DNA of 64,000 bases from assembly GCA_900320185.1 (NCBI GenBank), contig ONRD01000001.1, positions 1 through 64,000 of the forward strand, written 5' to 3'. Of this stretch, positions 1 to 8,752 are shown one piece after another. This DNA comes from an uncultured Bacteroidales bacterium. GTDB taxonomy: Bacteria > Bacteroidota > Bacteroidia > Bacteroidales > UBA932. The notes beneath the pieces are model-generated. The model was not told where the DNA came from and made no database searches. It worked only from the letters and a program-made list of their open reading frames with translations. Made by a program: the position numbers and the translations under genes. The stretch's first letter is position 1. Every line of letters starts with the position of its first letter.

Positions 1-455
1 CCCATACCGCACGATGGTATATGGCCCCATGCCGTATGATGGTAGATAATCCCATGCAGGAAGATAGATTAGTTGTACCCGCAAGCGAAGTGAGGGGGAG
101 CGGAGCGAACGGTTTGTGGGTGGACCGTGCTGGCAGGCATGGGATGGCTACTGTGGATTTATGCATGGGCCGTAAGCGGTGTTGTCCTACGGACCCATGC
201 AGGCAGGGATGCAGGCAGGCGGAGAGGAAGGCGGAGAAGCATGCGAGGAAGGAAGGAAGCAAACATGGAAGGAAGCAAGGAAGCAAGGAAGCGAGGCAGG
301 GATGCAGGAAGAGATGCAGGCGGACGGAGAGGAAGCAAGCAAGGAAGGAAGGCGGAGAGCGCGAACGGAACCTTCAAGAGGCGGACCGGCGCCTGCGCGG
401 AGCATGAAAGACAATGGAGGCGACCTATAAGTGATTATCGGTCGCCTCCCACTCT
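1..455. repeat. Low-complexity intergenic DNA
   Basis: No convincing gene is seen here. The first 60 bases hold a degenerate direct repeat (two copies of a unit like CCCATRCCGYAYGATGGTA). From about 200 to 370 the plus strand is strongly purine-rich, built of GGAAG, GCAGG and GGAGA words. Every frame reads as low-complexity basic or Pro/Ser-rich protein, so the long open frames look like artefacts of base composition. A segment at 167-195 matches another at 37,379-37,408 closely, which shows that part of this DNA belongs to a dispersed repeat family. Confidence 0.6.
416..449. terminator. Hairpin beyond the fumarase gene
   Basis: A perfect 10-bp inverted repeat (GGAGGCGACC at 416-425, GGTCGCCTCC at 440-449) encloses a 14-nt loop. 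On the minus strand the right-hand flank contains short T runs, so it could end transcripts coming from prfB-fumarase. It lies 166 bp past the fumarase stop, with the 45-bp repeats in between. Confidence 0.5.
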
Positions 456-635
456 TTCTACGTACAGGGCAGCGGTAAGCCTACAATCCTATGCTCTTGA
501 TTCTACGTACAGGGCAGCGGTAAGCCTACAACCCTATGCTCTTGATTCTACGTACAGGGCAGCGGTAAGCCTACAATCCTATGCCCTTGATTCTACGTAC
601 AGGGCAGCGGTAAGCCTACAATCCTATGCTCTTGA
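456..635. repeat. Four tandem 45-bp repeats at the fumarase 3' end
   Basis: Four copies of a 45-bp unit start at 456, 501, 546 and 591. Only a few T/C substitutions separate them. The unit length is a multiple of three, so the plus strand reads as a perfect 15-residue repeat, but no gene context supports translation. The last copy contains the final codons and the TAG stop (616-618) of the fumarase frame on the minus strand. The array therefore grew out of, or into, the end of that gene. Confidence 0.9.
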
Positions 636-807
636 AGAAATCGTTACCCTTGTCGTCGACCAGGATGAAGGCGGGGAAATCTTCGACGCGGATCTTCCAG
701 ACGGCTTCCATGCCGAGTTCAGGGAATTCCACGCATTCTATGCTCTTGATGTTTTCCTGCGCAAGGATCGCGGCTACGCCGCCGATGGTACCAAGATAGA
801 ATCCGCC
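616..807 (-). pseudogene. Fumarase C-terminal segment, displaced frame
   Basis: This frame encodes the last 63 residues expected of a class I fumarase: it starts [10 protein letters not shown], passes through [12 protein letters not shown] and ends near [14 protein letters not shown]. It continues the upstream fumarase gene but lies in a different frame. The codon for its first Gly overlaps the Gln codon at 807-809 of the main frame. Homologues have about 20-25 more residues between the two parts (recalled from the family, not aligned here), so roughly 70 nt with a frame change appear to be missing. The stop lies inside the 45-bp repeat array. Confidence 0.8.
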
Positions 808-2201
808 TGGAACTCGTCGACATAAGGGTCCATACGGTTTGCCGTAGTCGGGCCCATAGAGCCGCAAGGGTATCCTTCCGGAGTCTTGGCCGGGCCGGCG
901 TACAGGACCGGATGGTCCTTGAAATACTGGGGCAGGCCCTCTCCGGCATCAAGACGGGCCTTAAGTTTCGCATGTGCTATGTCACGGGCTACGATGATCG
1001 TTCCGTTGAGGCTCACGCGCGTGCTGACCGGGTACTTCGTGAGCTCGGCACGGACGGCGTCGATGCCCTTGTCAAGGTCGATCACGATGCCCTTGGGGCC
1101 TTCACCGGCACGACGGTACTCCTCGGGGATGAGCTCGGAAGGATTGGCATCCATCTTTTCAATCCAGACCCCGTCAGCGTCGATCTTGCTCTTGATGTTG
1201 CGGTCCGCCGAACAGCTGACTCCCATGCCTATAGGGCAGCTGGCACCGTGGCGCGGAAGGCGGATGACACGGATACGGATGACACGGATATCGTGGGCCA
1301 GATACTTGCCTCCGAACTGTGCACCGAGTCCTATTCCGGCGGCCGCGTCGAGCAGTTTCCGCTCAAGGTCCGTGTCACGGAAGGCACGGCCGGTCTCGTC
1401 GCCCGTCGTCGGCAGGCTGTCGTAGTATTTGATGCTGGCGAGCTTGACGGTCAGGAGGTTCTTTTCCGCGCTCGTCCCTCCGATCACGAAGGCGATGTGG
1501 TAAGGCGGGCAGGCTGCGGTACCAAGGCTCTTCATCTTGTCGATCAGGAACGGAAGGAGGGTCCCTTCGTTCTGGATCGTAGCCTTCGTCATAGGGTAGA
1601 AATATGTCTTGTTGGCGCTTCCGCCTCCCTTTGCAACCATCACGAAGCGGTATTCGCTCCCCTGCGTGGCTTCGATGTCGATCTGCGCGGGCAGGTTGCA
1701 CTTCGTGTTCACTTCATTGTACATGTCCAGGGGTGCGTTCTGGCTGTAACGGAGATTCTCCTGGGTATATGTGTTGAATACACCGCGGCTGAGAGCCTCC
1801 TCGTCCTCGAAGTCAGTCCAGACATGCTGTCCCTTCTCGCCGTGGATGATGGCCGTACCGGTGTCCTGGCAGAACGGGAGGACACCCTTCACGGCAGTCT
1901 CGGCGTTGCGCAGGAACTGCAGGGCGACGTACTTGTCGTTGTCCGAAGCCTCGGGATCGTGAAGTATCTTTGCTACCTGCTCGTTGTGCGAGCGGCGAAG
2001 CATGAACTGGCAGTCGTGGAAAGACTGCTGGGCGACGAGCGTCAGGGCCTCGGGAGAGACTTCCAGGATGGTCTTGCCGCCGCAACCGCAGTTCCCTCCG
2101 AGCTTGGAGGTCTTGACGAGTTTCTCGGAACCGGGAATCTTGTAATACTCAGTGGTGTCTGGCCCCAACTGGAACATTGGAGCATATTTGAACTCAGCCA
2201 T
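774..2201 (-). CDS. Class I fumarate hydratase, frameshifted near its end
   Basis: This is the oxygen-sensitive [4Fe-4S] fumarase that interconverts fumarate and malate in the cytoplasm; in Bacteroidales it serves the fumarate-reduction branch. Three cysteines in the expected contexts are near residues 111 (FCQDTG), 231 (AACPPYH) and 322 (GASCPIGMG), matching the cluster ligands. Residues up to about 466 fit the family. The last nine (DSILVPSAA) are out of frame, and the true C-terminus follows in another frame at 616-807. A 15-bp tandem duplication (1261-1290) adds five residues (IRVIR) just before the third cysteine. The gene starts 24 nt after the prfB stop and is probably co-transcribed with it. 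It is either a real pseudogene or damaged by assembly. Confidence 0.85.
   Translation of the reverse strand: MAEFKYAPMFQLGPDTTEYYKIPGSEKLVKTSKLGGNCGCGGKTILEVSPEALTLVAQQSFHDCQFMLRRSHNEQVAKILHDPEASDNDKYVALQFLRNAETAVKGVLPFCQDTGTAIIHGEKGQHVWTDFEDEEALSRGVFNTYTQENLRYSQNAPLDMYNEVNTKCNLPAQIDIEATQGSEYRFVMVAKGGGSANKTYFYPMTKATIQNEGTLLPFLIDKMKSLGTAACPPYHIAFVIGGTSAEKNLLTVKLASIKYYDSLPTTGDETGRAFRDTDLERKLLDAAAGIGLGAQFGGKYLAHDIRVIRIRVIRLPRHGASCPIGMGVSCSADRNIKSKIDADGVWIEKMDANPSELIPEEYRRAGEGPKGIVIDLDKGIDAVRAELTKYPVSTRVSLNGTIIVARDIAHAKLKARLDAGEGLPQYFKDHPVLYAGPAKTPEGYPCGSMGPTTANRMDPYVDEFQADSILVPSAA
1261..1290. repeat. 15-bp perfect tandem duplication inside the fumarase gene
   Basis: The unit CGGATGACACGGATA occurs twice in a row (1261-1275 and 1276-1290). 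On the coding strand it doubles the residues IRVIR near position 306-314. The flanking protein sequence matches the family without this insert, so the duplication looks recent. Confidence 0.9.
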
Positions 2202-2225
2202 AAATCTTTTATTTAAAATTACTTG

Positions 2226-3399
2226 TTATTCCAAATCTTCAATTGGTCCGGTCGCGCCGCCGGCTCCCTCCTGCATGAGGTAGCGCTTCATGAATTCATT
2301 CAAGTCCCCGTCCAGCACGCCCTGGGTGTCGGCAGTCTTCAGTCCGGTACGAAGGTCGGCGACCATCTTGTAAGGATGGAGCACATAAGAGCGGATCTGG
2401 GACCCCCATTCGATCTTTTTCTTCTGGCCTTCCAGCTTGTCCCTTTCTTCCTGCCTCTTCTTCATGGCAAGGTCGTAGAGGCGGGACTTCAGCAGGAGAA
2501 GGGCCTTCGCCCTGTTCTTGGGCTGGTCGCGGGTCTCGGTGTTCTCGATGAGGATTTCCTCCTCCTTGCCGGTGTCCGGATCCTGGTAGAGATAGCGGAG
2601 CCGCACGCCCGACTCGACCTTGTTGACGTTCTGTCCTCCGTGTCCTCCGGCCCTGAATGTATCCCAGGACAGCCTGGAAGGATCCACGTTGATTTCAATG
2701 GTATCGTCGACAAGGGGGTAGACGAAGACCGAAGAGAAAGTCGTCTGTCGTTTGCCCTGGGCATTGAAAGGAGATATCCTGACGAGCCGGTGCACTCCGT
2801 TCTCAGCCTTCAGGTAGCCGTAGGCATAGTCGCCCTCGAACTCGATGGTGACCGACTTGATGCCGACTTCATCCCCGTCCTGCTGGTCGGTTACCGTGGT
2901 CTTGTAGCCGTTCCTCTCTCCCCAGCGCAGATACATCCTCATGAGCATGGCGCTCCAGTCATTGGCTTCAGTGCCTCCGGCTCCGGAATTGATAGTGAGG
3001 ATAGCGCCGAGCGAATCGCCTTCCGATCCAAGCATATTCTTGATCTCCAGAGCCTCCACATCGGCAAGGGCCTTTGAATATTCCTTGTCCAGTTCTTCCG
3101 TCTCAGTGGTTGTGACCGTCTCGTCCGTCTCCCCTCCAAGGCTCTCCTTCGCGAATTCGTAAAGGACGTCGAGGTCTTCGACCTCCATGGCCGCCTTGTC
3201 AAAGCCTGTCACCCAGGCCTTGACGGAATTGAGATTCTTCATGAAGGCTTCTGCAGCCTTGGGGTCGTTCCAAAAGTCGGGAGATTCCGTCTTCTTCTGC
3301 AACGCGTCAGTCTGTTCCCGTTTGCAGGGGATGTCAAAGACACCTCCCCAACGTCTCTATACGCTGATGCAGAGCTTCGATCTTGTCTTTGGTAATCAT
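2226..3399 (-). CDS. prfB: Peptide chain release factor 2, with programmed +1 frameshift
   Basis: RF2 recognises UAA and UGA stop codons and triggers peptide release. The first frame starts at ATG 3399 (MITKDKIEAL) and runs 21 codons to CTT followed by an in-frame TGA at 3334-3336. A +1 shift (CTT TGA C read as CTT GAC) joins it to the long frame and gives about 390 residues. The SPF recognition motif is near residue 209 and the GGQ catalytic motif near 254. A TATCTTTG promoter box precedes the gene, and the fumarase gene follows it. Without the frameshift the gene would appear to begin at 3302, truncating the N-terminus. Confidence 0.95.
3334..3348 (-). promoter_or_regulatory. prfB: RF2 autoregulatory frameshift site
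   Basis: Read on the minus strand the site is GGGAGG TGT CTT TGA C. It has the Shine-Dalgarno-like stimulator three bases before the slippery CTT and the in-frame TGA stop. This is the layout known from many bacterial prfB genes, in which low RF2 lets the ribosome shift +1. Confidence 0.93.
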
Positions 3400-3426
3400 A
3401 AACTCTCCATGTTAAGATTTGAGTTG

Positions 3427-3434
3427 CAAAGATA
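3427..3434 (-). promoter_or_regulatory. prfB promoter -7 box
   Basis: TATCTTTG on the minus strand matches the Bacteroidota -7 consensus TAnnTTTG and lies 28 bp before the prfB ATG. No clear TTG box is seen at the usual distance upstream. Confidence 0.6.
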
Positions 3435-3440
3435 GCAAAA

Positions 3441-4922
3441 TTACTTCACTTGGGGAAGGAGGTCCTTGACAAGCAGCCCTGCAGGAAGGCCCGTACGGTG
3501 AAGCGGTTCGATGCCGAGCCTCGGCGGAATGGCCGTGGACAAGGTCCCCGGGTAGGTCTTCCCTGCAGAGGAGAGAGCAGCCCGGAGCATGGTTTCGCCT
3601 TCATCCCCGAGCTGGAAGCCGTCGAAGGGATCGTCATGGCAGGCCACGTCGGCAGGGATGCCGTCCGGCTCGGCCGCATTACGTCCGTCCCTGTCCGCGA
3701 ACTTGCTTACCATCACGTAAATCCCCCAGTCGTCGATGAGCGAGTAGTCGTAGGTCTTCTTATAGACGTCGCCTGGTCCCAGCACGAAGCCTGCACAGTA
3801 CTTGCCGTAGGTCTGTTCCCCGATGATGGTGATGTCGAGGTAGGGTGCCAGCCCCACAAGGAGGGCTTCCGAGGCGGATGCGGAACTTCCGGTGACGAGG
3901 GCGTAGAGCCTGGTGATCGAAGGATGCGCATCCGTGATGTCTATGGTCTCGGCCCGGCCTCCTTCCTCGTACTCGAAAGTATTGGAGAAACGGGTTGAGA
4001 GGTCGGCTCCCTGCTCCTTCCACATTTCCATGAGGGCGGAATTGTAGACATCTGTCTGGAAAACCTCCTTCGCGACGACACTCGAAGACGGCGCTATCAG
4101 CGAAGCCAGCATGGTTTCGGTACGGGCATAGCCGCCCCCGTTGTAACGCAGGTCCAGGACGAGTTCGGTGACCCCTTCCTCCTTGAACCGGCGGAAAACG
4201 TCAGGCAGCTTCAGCTGGGAACGGATGTCGAAACTGTTGTAGAACAGGTACCCGACCTTCTTTCCGTCCAGGTCGAAAGTCCTGCTGACCATCACGGGGT
4301 CCAGGTACATGTCCTCGGCGCTCATGGCCACAGGCTCCACGGAGGAAGAAATGGTGCCGTCCCCGTCCAGGAAAGTCACCCCAAGGATGACTGACCTTGA
4401 ATCCAGGGCATCGTAGAGGTTGTCCCTCGTGACAGGCTTCCCGTCGATGGTGACGATGATGTCACCCCTCTTCAGCCCTGCCTTCTGAGCCGGGCCGCCG
4501 GGATAGACGCAGGTCACGACCAGGAAATACTGGCCTTCCCTGTTGGATATCCTCCCCGACTGGAGTTCATAGCCGTAAGTAAGGCCAAGCCCCTGCATGG
4601 AACTGGTGAAAGAATCAAAGTCGTCGGTGAGTACCGTCCAATGGTCCACCTCCCTGCCCGCGGCATGGTAGCGTATCTCCCTCACCACCCCGACAGGATC
4701 GAGACAGGTGTCGGGGTCGAGCCTGGGAAGGTCCCCGGCGATCTCGGAAGTCCACAGGTAATATGTGTTCAGCACGTCCCTGGCGAATGAATCGGCCTTG
4801 GAGATTTCCGGGGACGGCCTAGTCGCGGAATCCTTCCTGCCGAAGGCATCCTCGAAGAAGTCGCACGAGCCAAGAAGAGTCATCGCCAGCAGCAAGGCCG
4901 GCGCAGCAAGTTCCTTTTTCAT
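3441..4922 (-). CDS. S41-family PDZ protease lipoprotein
   Basis: An exported serine protease of the C-terminal-processing (S41) family. Starting at MKKELAAPAL gives a signal peptide with lipobox LLGSC, so the mature protein should be a lipoprotein from Cys20. ATGs six and 42 bases further upstream are possible but would lengthen the signal. A PDZ domain lies at roughly 136-185 (PGGPAQKAGLKRGDII). The catalytic Ser motif TGSSASASE is near 347 and the Lys motif YGKYC near 374. These residues are intact, so it is probably active. The substrate is unknown. It is divergent from murI. Confidence 0.9.
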   Translation of the reverse strand: MKKELAAPALLLAMTLLGSCDFFEDAFGRKDSATRPSPEISKADSFARDVLNTYYLWTSEIAGDLPRLDPDTCLDPVGVVREIRYHAAGREVDHWTVLTDDFDSFTSSMQGLGLTYGYELQSGRISNREGQYFLVVTCVYPGGPAQKAGLKRGDIIVTIDGKPVTRDNLYDALDSRSVILGVTFLDGDGTISSSVEPVAMSAEDMYLDPVMVSRTFDLDGKKVGYLFYNSFDIRSQLKLPDVFRRFKEEGVTELVLDLRYNGGGYARTETMLASLIAPSSSVVAKEVFQTDVYNSALMEMWKEQGADLSTRFSNTFEYEEGGRAETIDITDAHPSITRLYALVTGSSASASEALLVGLAPYLDITIIGEQTYGKYCAGFVLGPGDVYKKTYDYSLIDDWGIYVMVSKFADRDGRNAAEPDGIPADVACHDDPFDGFQLGDEGETMLRAALSSAGKTYPGTLSTAIPPRLGIEPLHRTGLPAGLLVKDLLPQVK

Positions 4923-4984
4923 AAACATCAGCAAATCGGCTGGCCACAGCCCCGCAAAATGCATACCTATTCAAGGAATATCAG

Positions 4985-4992
4985 TATATTTG
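4985..4992 (+). promoter_or_regulatory. murI promoter -7 box
   Basis: TATATTTG matches TAnnTTTG and lies 23 bp before the chosen murI ATG (5016). It supports that start over the longer open frame from 4959, whose first codons would lie upstream of the transcript. Confidence 0.6.
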
Positions 4993-5015
4993 CAGTCATC
5001 CAAGGAACGGGTAAG

Positions 5016-5765
5016 ATGGTAGGGATATTCGATTCCGGTTCTGGCGGCCTGTCCGTCCTGAGGGAGATCCTGAAGATACTCCCCCGGGAGCGTTTCATCT
5101 ACTATGCTGACAACGCCAACTGCCCGTACGGAGAAAAGACGCTGGATTTCATCATTGAGCGCGGCAGGGCTATCACCAAGACGCTGCTGGACCGGGGTGC
5201 CGGCATCATCGTCATAGCCTGCAACACGGCGACCGGCGCCGCGATATCCACCCTCAGGGCCGAGTTCCCCGTCAAGTTCATCGGGATGGAACCCGCCGTC
5301 AAGCCCGCAGCCCTCAGTTCCAGGACCGGGGTGATAGGAGTCCTGGCCACGGCCGCCACTTTCAAGACATCGAAATACCTCACCACCAAAGGGCGCTACG
5401 AAGACAACACCAGGATAGTGGAACATGTGGGAGAAGGCTTCGTGGAACTCGTTGAAAGAGGCATCCTCAAAGGGGCGGTAGCGGAAAGCGTCGTGCGCCG
5501 CAGCCTGAAGCCCCTGCTTGACGAAGGTGCCGACAGGATCGTGCTGGGATGCACCCACTACCCCTTCCTGATGGACGTGATACGCAAGGTTGCAGGCCCC
5601 GGAGTGGAAGTGATCGACCCCGCCCCGGCGGCGGCAAGGCGCCTGCTCGAAGTCATGAAGGAAGAGGGGCTTCCCCTTGAAGACCCGCATCCGGGAGTGG
5701 AACTGGTCACTTCCGGAGACAGGGGGTCCGCTGAAAGACTGTTGAAAATGATCAGATATGCTTAA
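5016..5765 (+). CDS. murI: Glutamate racemase
   Basis: Converts L-glutamate to D-glutamate for peptidoglycan. The start MVGIFDSGSGG is the family N-terminus. The two catalytic cysteines are in ACNTAT and GCTHYPF, and the conserved Asp is in the DSGSGG loop. The length of 249 residues is normal for the family. Its last codons overlap the start of the nicotinate phosphoribosyltransferase gene (ATGCTTAA, 5758-5765), so the two are translationally linked. Confidence 0.96.
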   Translation: MVGIFDSGSGGLSVLREILKILPRERFIYYADNANCPYGEKTLDFIIERGRAITKTLLDRGAGIIVIACNTATGAAISTLRAEFPVKFIGMEPAVKPAALSSRTGVIGVLATAATFKTSKYLTTKGRYEDNTRIVEHVGEGFVELVERGILKGAVAESVVRRSLKPLLDEGADRIVLGCTHYPFLMDVIRKVAGPGVEVIDPAPAAARRLLEVMKEEGLPLEDPHPGVELVTSGDRGSAERLLKMIRYA

Positions 5766-7245
5766 CTATTCCTACTGCTCCGACAAGTACCAGTACACGA
5801 TGGGAAAGTCGTTTTTCGATACCGGCCGCAAGGATGAGACCGCCGTGTTCAACATGTTCTACCGGAAAGCCCCGGAGAACAACAACTGGGCTGTCTGCTG
5901 CGGGACCGACGAGGTCATCGACTGCGTCCTCGGGCTCGGGAAGGAGGAACCCGGCTTTTTCGAGAAGTTCCTTCCCGGCGAGGAATATGCCGAATTCCGC
6001 AAGTACCTGTCCACAATGAAATTCACCGGGAACGTCCACGCCATGCGGGAAGGCGAGATAGTGTTCCCCAACCAGCCGGTGATCACCGTTGAGGCGCCTC
6101 TGATCGAAGCCCAGGTACTGGAGACGCCGATGCTCTGCATCATGAACCACCAGATGGCGGTAGCAACCAAGGCTTCAAGGGTGTGCAGGGCGACCCGGAG
6201 GCCGGTCAGCGAATTCGGCTCACGCCGTGCCCACGGTCCGTGGGCGGCCACCTACGGAGCCAAGGCGGCAATCATCGCCGGCTGCGCAAGCACTTCCAAC
6301 ATCCTGACCGGGGTGCTGAACGGCGTCCCCTCGACAGGGACGATGGCGCACAGCTACGTTACTTCCTACGGCAGTTCCGTCGAAGGAGAGCACCTTGCAT
6401 TCGTCGATTACTGCAAGACCCACTACGGAGAGAACCTCATCCTCCTGATCGACACCTACGACACCCTCAAGTGCGGTGTCCTCAACGCCATACGTTCATT
6501 CAAGGAATGCGGGATCGACGACAGTTATCCCAATGGCTACGGAATCCGCCTGGACAGCGGAGACCTCGCCTACCTTTCCCAGAAAGTCCGCCGGATACTG
6601 GACGACCACGGGCTCAGGAAATGCAAGATATTCGCCACCAATTCCCTTGACGAATACCTCATCTCCGACCTGGAGAGGCAAGGCGCATGCATCGATTCCT
6701 ACGGAGTCGGGGACGCCATCGCGACGAGCAAGGCGGCTCCCTGCTTCGGCAATGTCTACAAGCTGGTCCAGATAGCAGGCGAACCCGTGCTGAAGAGGTC
6801 CGAGGATACCATAAAGCTGATCAATCCTGGGTTCCAGATAACCTACAGGATCATCAGGAAGGATCCCGACCTGGGTGAGGTTTACAAGGCGGACGTCACC
6901 TGCCTGCGGGGCGATGCCACATCCAGGAAGATAGAGAATGAAGAAGAGTTCACCATCTTCGCGGAAGACGACCGCTTCAAGCACAAGACTTTCGAAAAGG
7001 GTTCCTACACATGGAGGCCCCTCCAGCAGCTTGTCATCAAGGACGGGAAGAAGGTCGCCCCGGTCCACAGCCTCGCCGAGAAGAAGGCGTTCTACGACGA
7101 CACCCTCGCCCACTTCAGCCCCTCGGAAAGGCGGTTGATCAACCCGCACTATTACAAGGTAGACATCTCCGAAGAGCTCTACGAGAAGAAGATCGGCATC
7201 CTGGAAGAACTTAACCGGCAGATTTCCGGCTTCAGTATCGACTAG
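5758..7245 (+). CDS. pncB: Nicotinate phosphoribosyltransferase
   Basis: Makes nicotinate mononucleotide from nicotinate and PRPP, the entry step of NAD salvage. The 495-residue protein has the family N-terminus (YCSDKYQYTMGKSFF), a central RLDSGDLAYLS phosphate-binding stretch and FATNSLDEY after it. It overlaps murI by 8 bp. Its TAG stop interlocks with the xseB stop on the other strand through the shared palindrome CTAG (7242-7245). Confidence 0.95.
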   Translation: MLNYSYCSDKYQYTMGKSFFDTGRKDETAVFNMFYRKAPENNNWAVCCGTDEVIDCVLGLGKEEPGFFEKFLPGEEYAEFRKYLSTMKFTGNVHAMREGEIVFPNQPVITVEAPLIEAQVLETPMLCIMNHQMAVATKASRVCRATRRPVSEFGSRRAHGPWAATYGAKAAIIAGCASTSNILTGVLNGVPSTGTMAHSYVTSYGSSVEGEHLAFVDYCKTHYGENLILLIDTYDTLKCGVLNAIRSFKECGIDDSYPNGYGIRLDSGDLAYLSQKVRRILDDHGLRKCKIFATNSLDEYLISDLERQGACIDSYGVGDAIATSKAAPCFGNVYKLVQIAGEPVLKRSEDTIKLINPGFQITYRIIRKDPDLGEVYKADVTCLRGDATSRKIENEEEFTIFAEDDRFKHKTFEKGSYTWRPLQQLVIKDGKKVAPVHSLAEKKAFYDDTLAHFSPSERRLINPHYYKVDISEELYEKKIGILEELNRQISGFSID

Positions 7246-7424
7246 TCTTCCTTGATCGATTCCCTGACACTCCGCAAGTACTCCCGGCACTCTTTGATGA
7301 GGCGCCGGGATTCCTTTACCAGTCCGCCTATATCGTCGAGGCTGGTCTTCGGGTCCTCGACCTTGGCTGCGATTTCATCCAGACGGGCGACAGCCTTCGT
7401 GTAATCAAATTTCTCCTTCGACAT
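7242..7424 (-). CDS. xseB: Exodeoxyribonuclease VII small subunit
   Basis: A 60-residue helical protein (FDYTKAVARLDEIAAKVEDP and so on) matching the XseB family, which forms the multimeric arm of exonuclease VII. It overlaps the end of xseA by 20 bp, the common arrangement, so the two subunits are made together. Confidence 0.93.
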   Translation of the reverse strand: MSKEKFDYTKAVARLDEIAAKVEDPKTSLDDIGGLVKESRRLIKECREYLRSVRESIKED

Positions 7425-8673
7425 ATTCCTGTTCCTTTACTTTTTCAACTTTGCATTCAAGCGTTCCGTCGGCGAACATCATCCGCACGTCGTCTCCCGG
7501 CTTGCTTCCCCTTGCCGAAGAGAGTCTGACTCCCCTGGCGTCAAGGGGCAGGACAAAGCCGCGGCGGAGGACGTTCCGCGGGTCGGTCGCCGCGATCTTC
7601 TCCTCGATCGCCGAAAGCTTCATCTCGGCCTTGGAGAGCAGCAGGCCGGTCCTTGCGAGGATCGTCGACTCGGCCAAGTCTACCTTGTGCTCCGCGGCGG
7701 CTATGCACGCAAGGGCGGTCCTGGATATCCTTTCATCGAGGAGGGCCACACGCGAATCCATCATGGACAGCCGGGAGTTGAAGGCCAGGAGCAGCCTGGA
7801 CTCATAGGTAGACAGCCTCTGGTCCTCGGAGATGAAGCAGTCGAGGAAAACGTCGGCAAGCGCCGTCGGAGTCTTCACCGATGAATATGCCACCATGTCG
7901 GCGACATGATGGTCCCGGTCGTGCCCTATCGCGGTGAACACCGGGACCGGACAGCGTGCTATGGCGGCAGCGATTGCGTAGTCGTCGAAGCAGGCAAGGT
8001 CCAGGTCGGAACCGCCTCCCCTCAGTACCAGGACCGCATCGGGAAGATGCCCCGAAGAACATATCGTCCGGAAGGCTTCCACTATCGACGAAGGAGCCGA
8101 ATCCCCCTGCATCGTCGCCTCATACAAGGAGACGTCGAAGACGAAGCCGTATTCGTTCTCGAGCAGGTGGCGGCGGAAATCCCCGAAGCCTGCGGCGCCA
8201 CGGGCGGAAATCACGGCCAGAGAATACGGAAGGGCCGTCAGGCGGAGCCGTTTCTGAAGCTCGAAAAGGCCTTCCTTCTCAAGTCGGGCTATGGTCTCCT
8301 GCCGCTTCTTCTCCTTCGCCCCGAGGGTGAAGTCCGGATCCACGTCTTCGATGTTGAGGGACAGCCCGTAGACCTCGTGGAAGACCACCTGGACCTTGGC
8401 GAGGATTTCCATCCCCACCGCCATTTCGGACCCGGTAACGGTCCTGAACATCTCCTTGATGAACACCCAGCGGGAGCGCCATGCAGTGGCGCGGACCTTG
8501 GCCTTTAGCACCCCGTCCTCGCTCTGGCAAAGCTCCATGTAGCAGTGCCCGTTGGCCTTCACGCTTAGGCTGCTGATCTCCGCCTTCACCCAGAAGCGCT
8601 CCGGGAAATTGCCTTCCACGGCTTCACGCAGAAAGCCCAGCAGCTCGGTTAATTCCACATATTCCTTTTCCAT
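7405..8673 (-). CDS. xseA: Exodeoxyribonuclease VII large subunit
   Basis: The catalytic subunit of the single-strand DNA exonuclease VII, used in repair. The N-terminal OB fold (ELLGFLREAVEGNFPERFWVKAEIS) is followed by the catalytic domain with SARGAAGFGDF and VLRGGGSDLDLACFDD, then a coiled coil near 290-360. At 422 residues it is close to family length. It is transcribed away from engB. Confidence 0.96.
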   Translation of the reverse strand: MEKEYVELTELLGFLREAVEGNFPERFWVKAEISSLSVKANGHCYMELCQSEDGVLKAKVRATAWRSRWVFIKEMFRTVTGSEMAVGMEILAKVQVVFHEVYGLSLNIEDVDPDFTLGAKEKKRQETIARLEKEGLFELQKRLRLTALPYSLAVISARGAAGFGDFRRHLLENEYGFVFDVSLYEATMQGDSAPSSIVEAFRTICSSGHLPDAVLVLRGGGSDLDLACFDDYAIAAAIARCPVPVFTAIGHDRDHHVADMVAYSSVKTPTALADVFLDCFISEDQRLSTYESRLLLAFNSRLSMMDSRVALLDERISRTALACIAAAEHKVDLAESTILARTGLLLSKAEMKLSAIEEKIAATDPRNVLRRGFVLPLDARGVRLSSARGSKPGDDVRMMFADGTLECKVEKVKEQEYVEGEI

Positions 8674-8696
8674 CAGTTATAATCAGGGTTCTCTCG

Positions 8697-8724
8697 CAAA
8701 TTTAACAAAAAACACCTATCTTTG
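8697..8724. promoter_or_regulatory. Divergent promoters for xseA and engB
   Basis: TAAATTTG on the minus strand (8697-8704) faces xseA, and TATCTTTG on the plus strand (8717-8724) faces engB. The two boxes are 12 bp apart and point away from each other, so their polymerase sites must overlap. Confidence 0.6.
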
Positions 8725-8752
8725 CGTTACAAGAACGGGAGGCACGACAGAA

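Noticed and set aside
456..635. CRISPR-like repeat
   Set aside because: The 45-bp units are contiguous without spacers.
127..825. Long plus-strand frame with a 15-residue repeat ([15 protein letters not shown])
   Set aside because: It runs across low-complexity DNA, the tandem array and the antisense of fumarase. The repeat stays open only because its unit is 45 bp.
912..2216. 434-residue plus-strand frame opposite the fumarase gene
   Set aside because: It is the antisense shadow of a conserved gene. In GC-rich DNA such frames are common.
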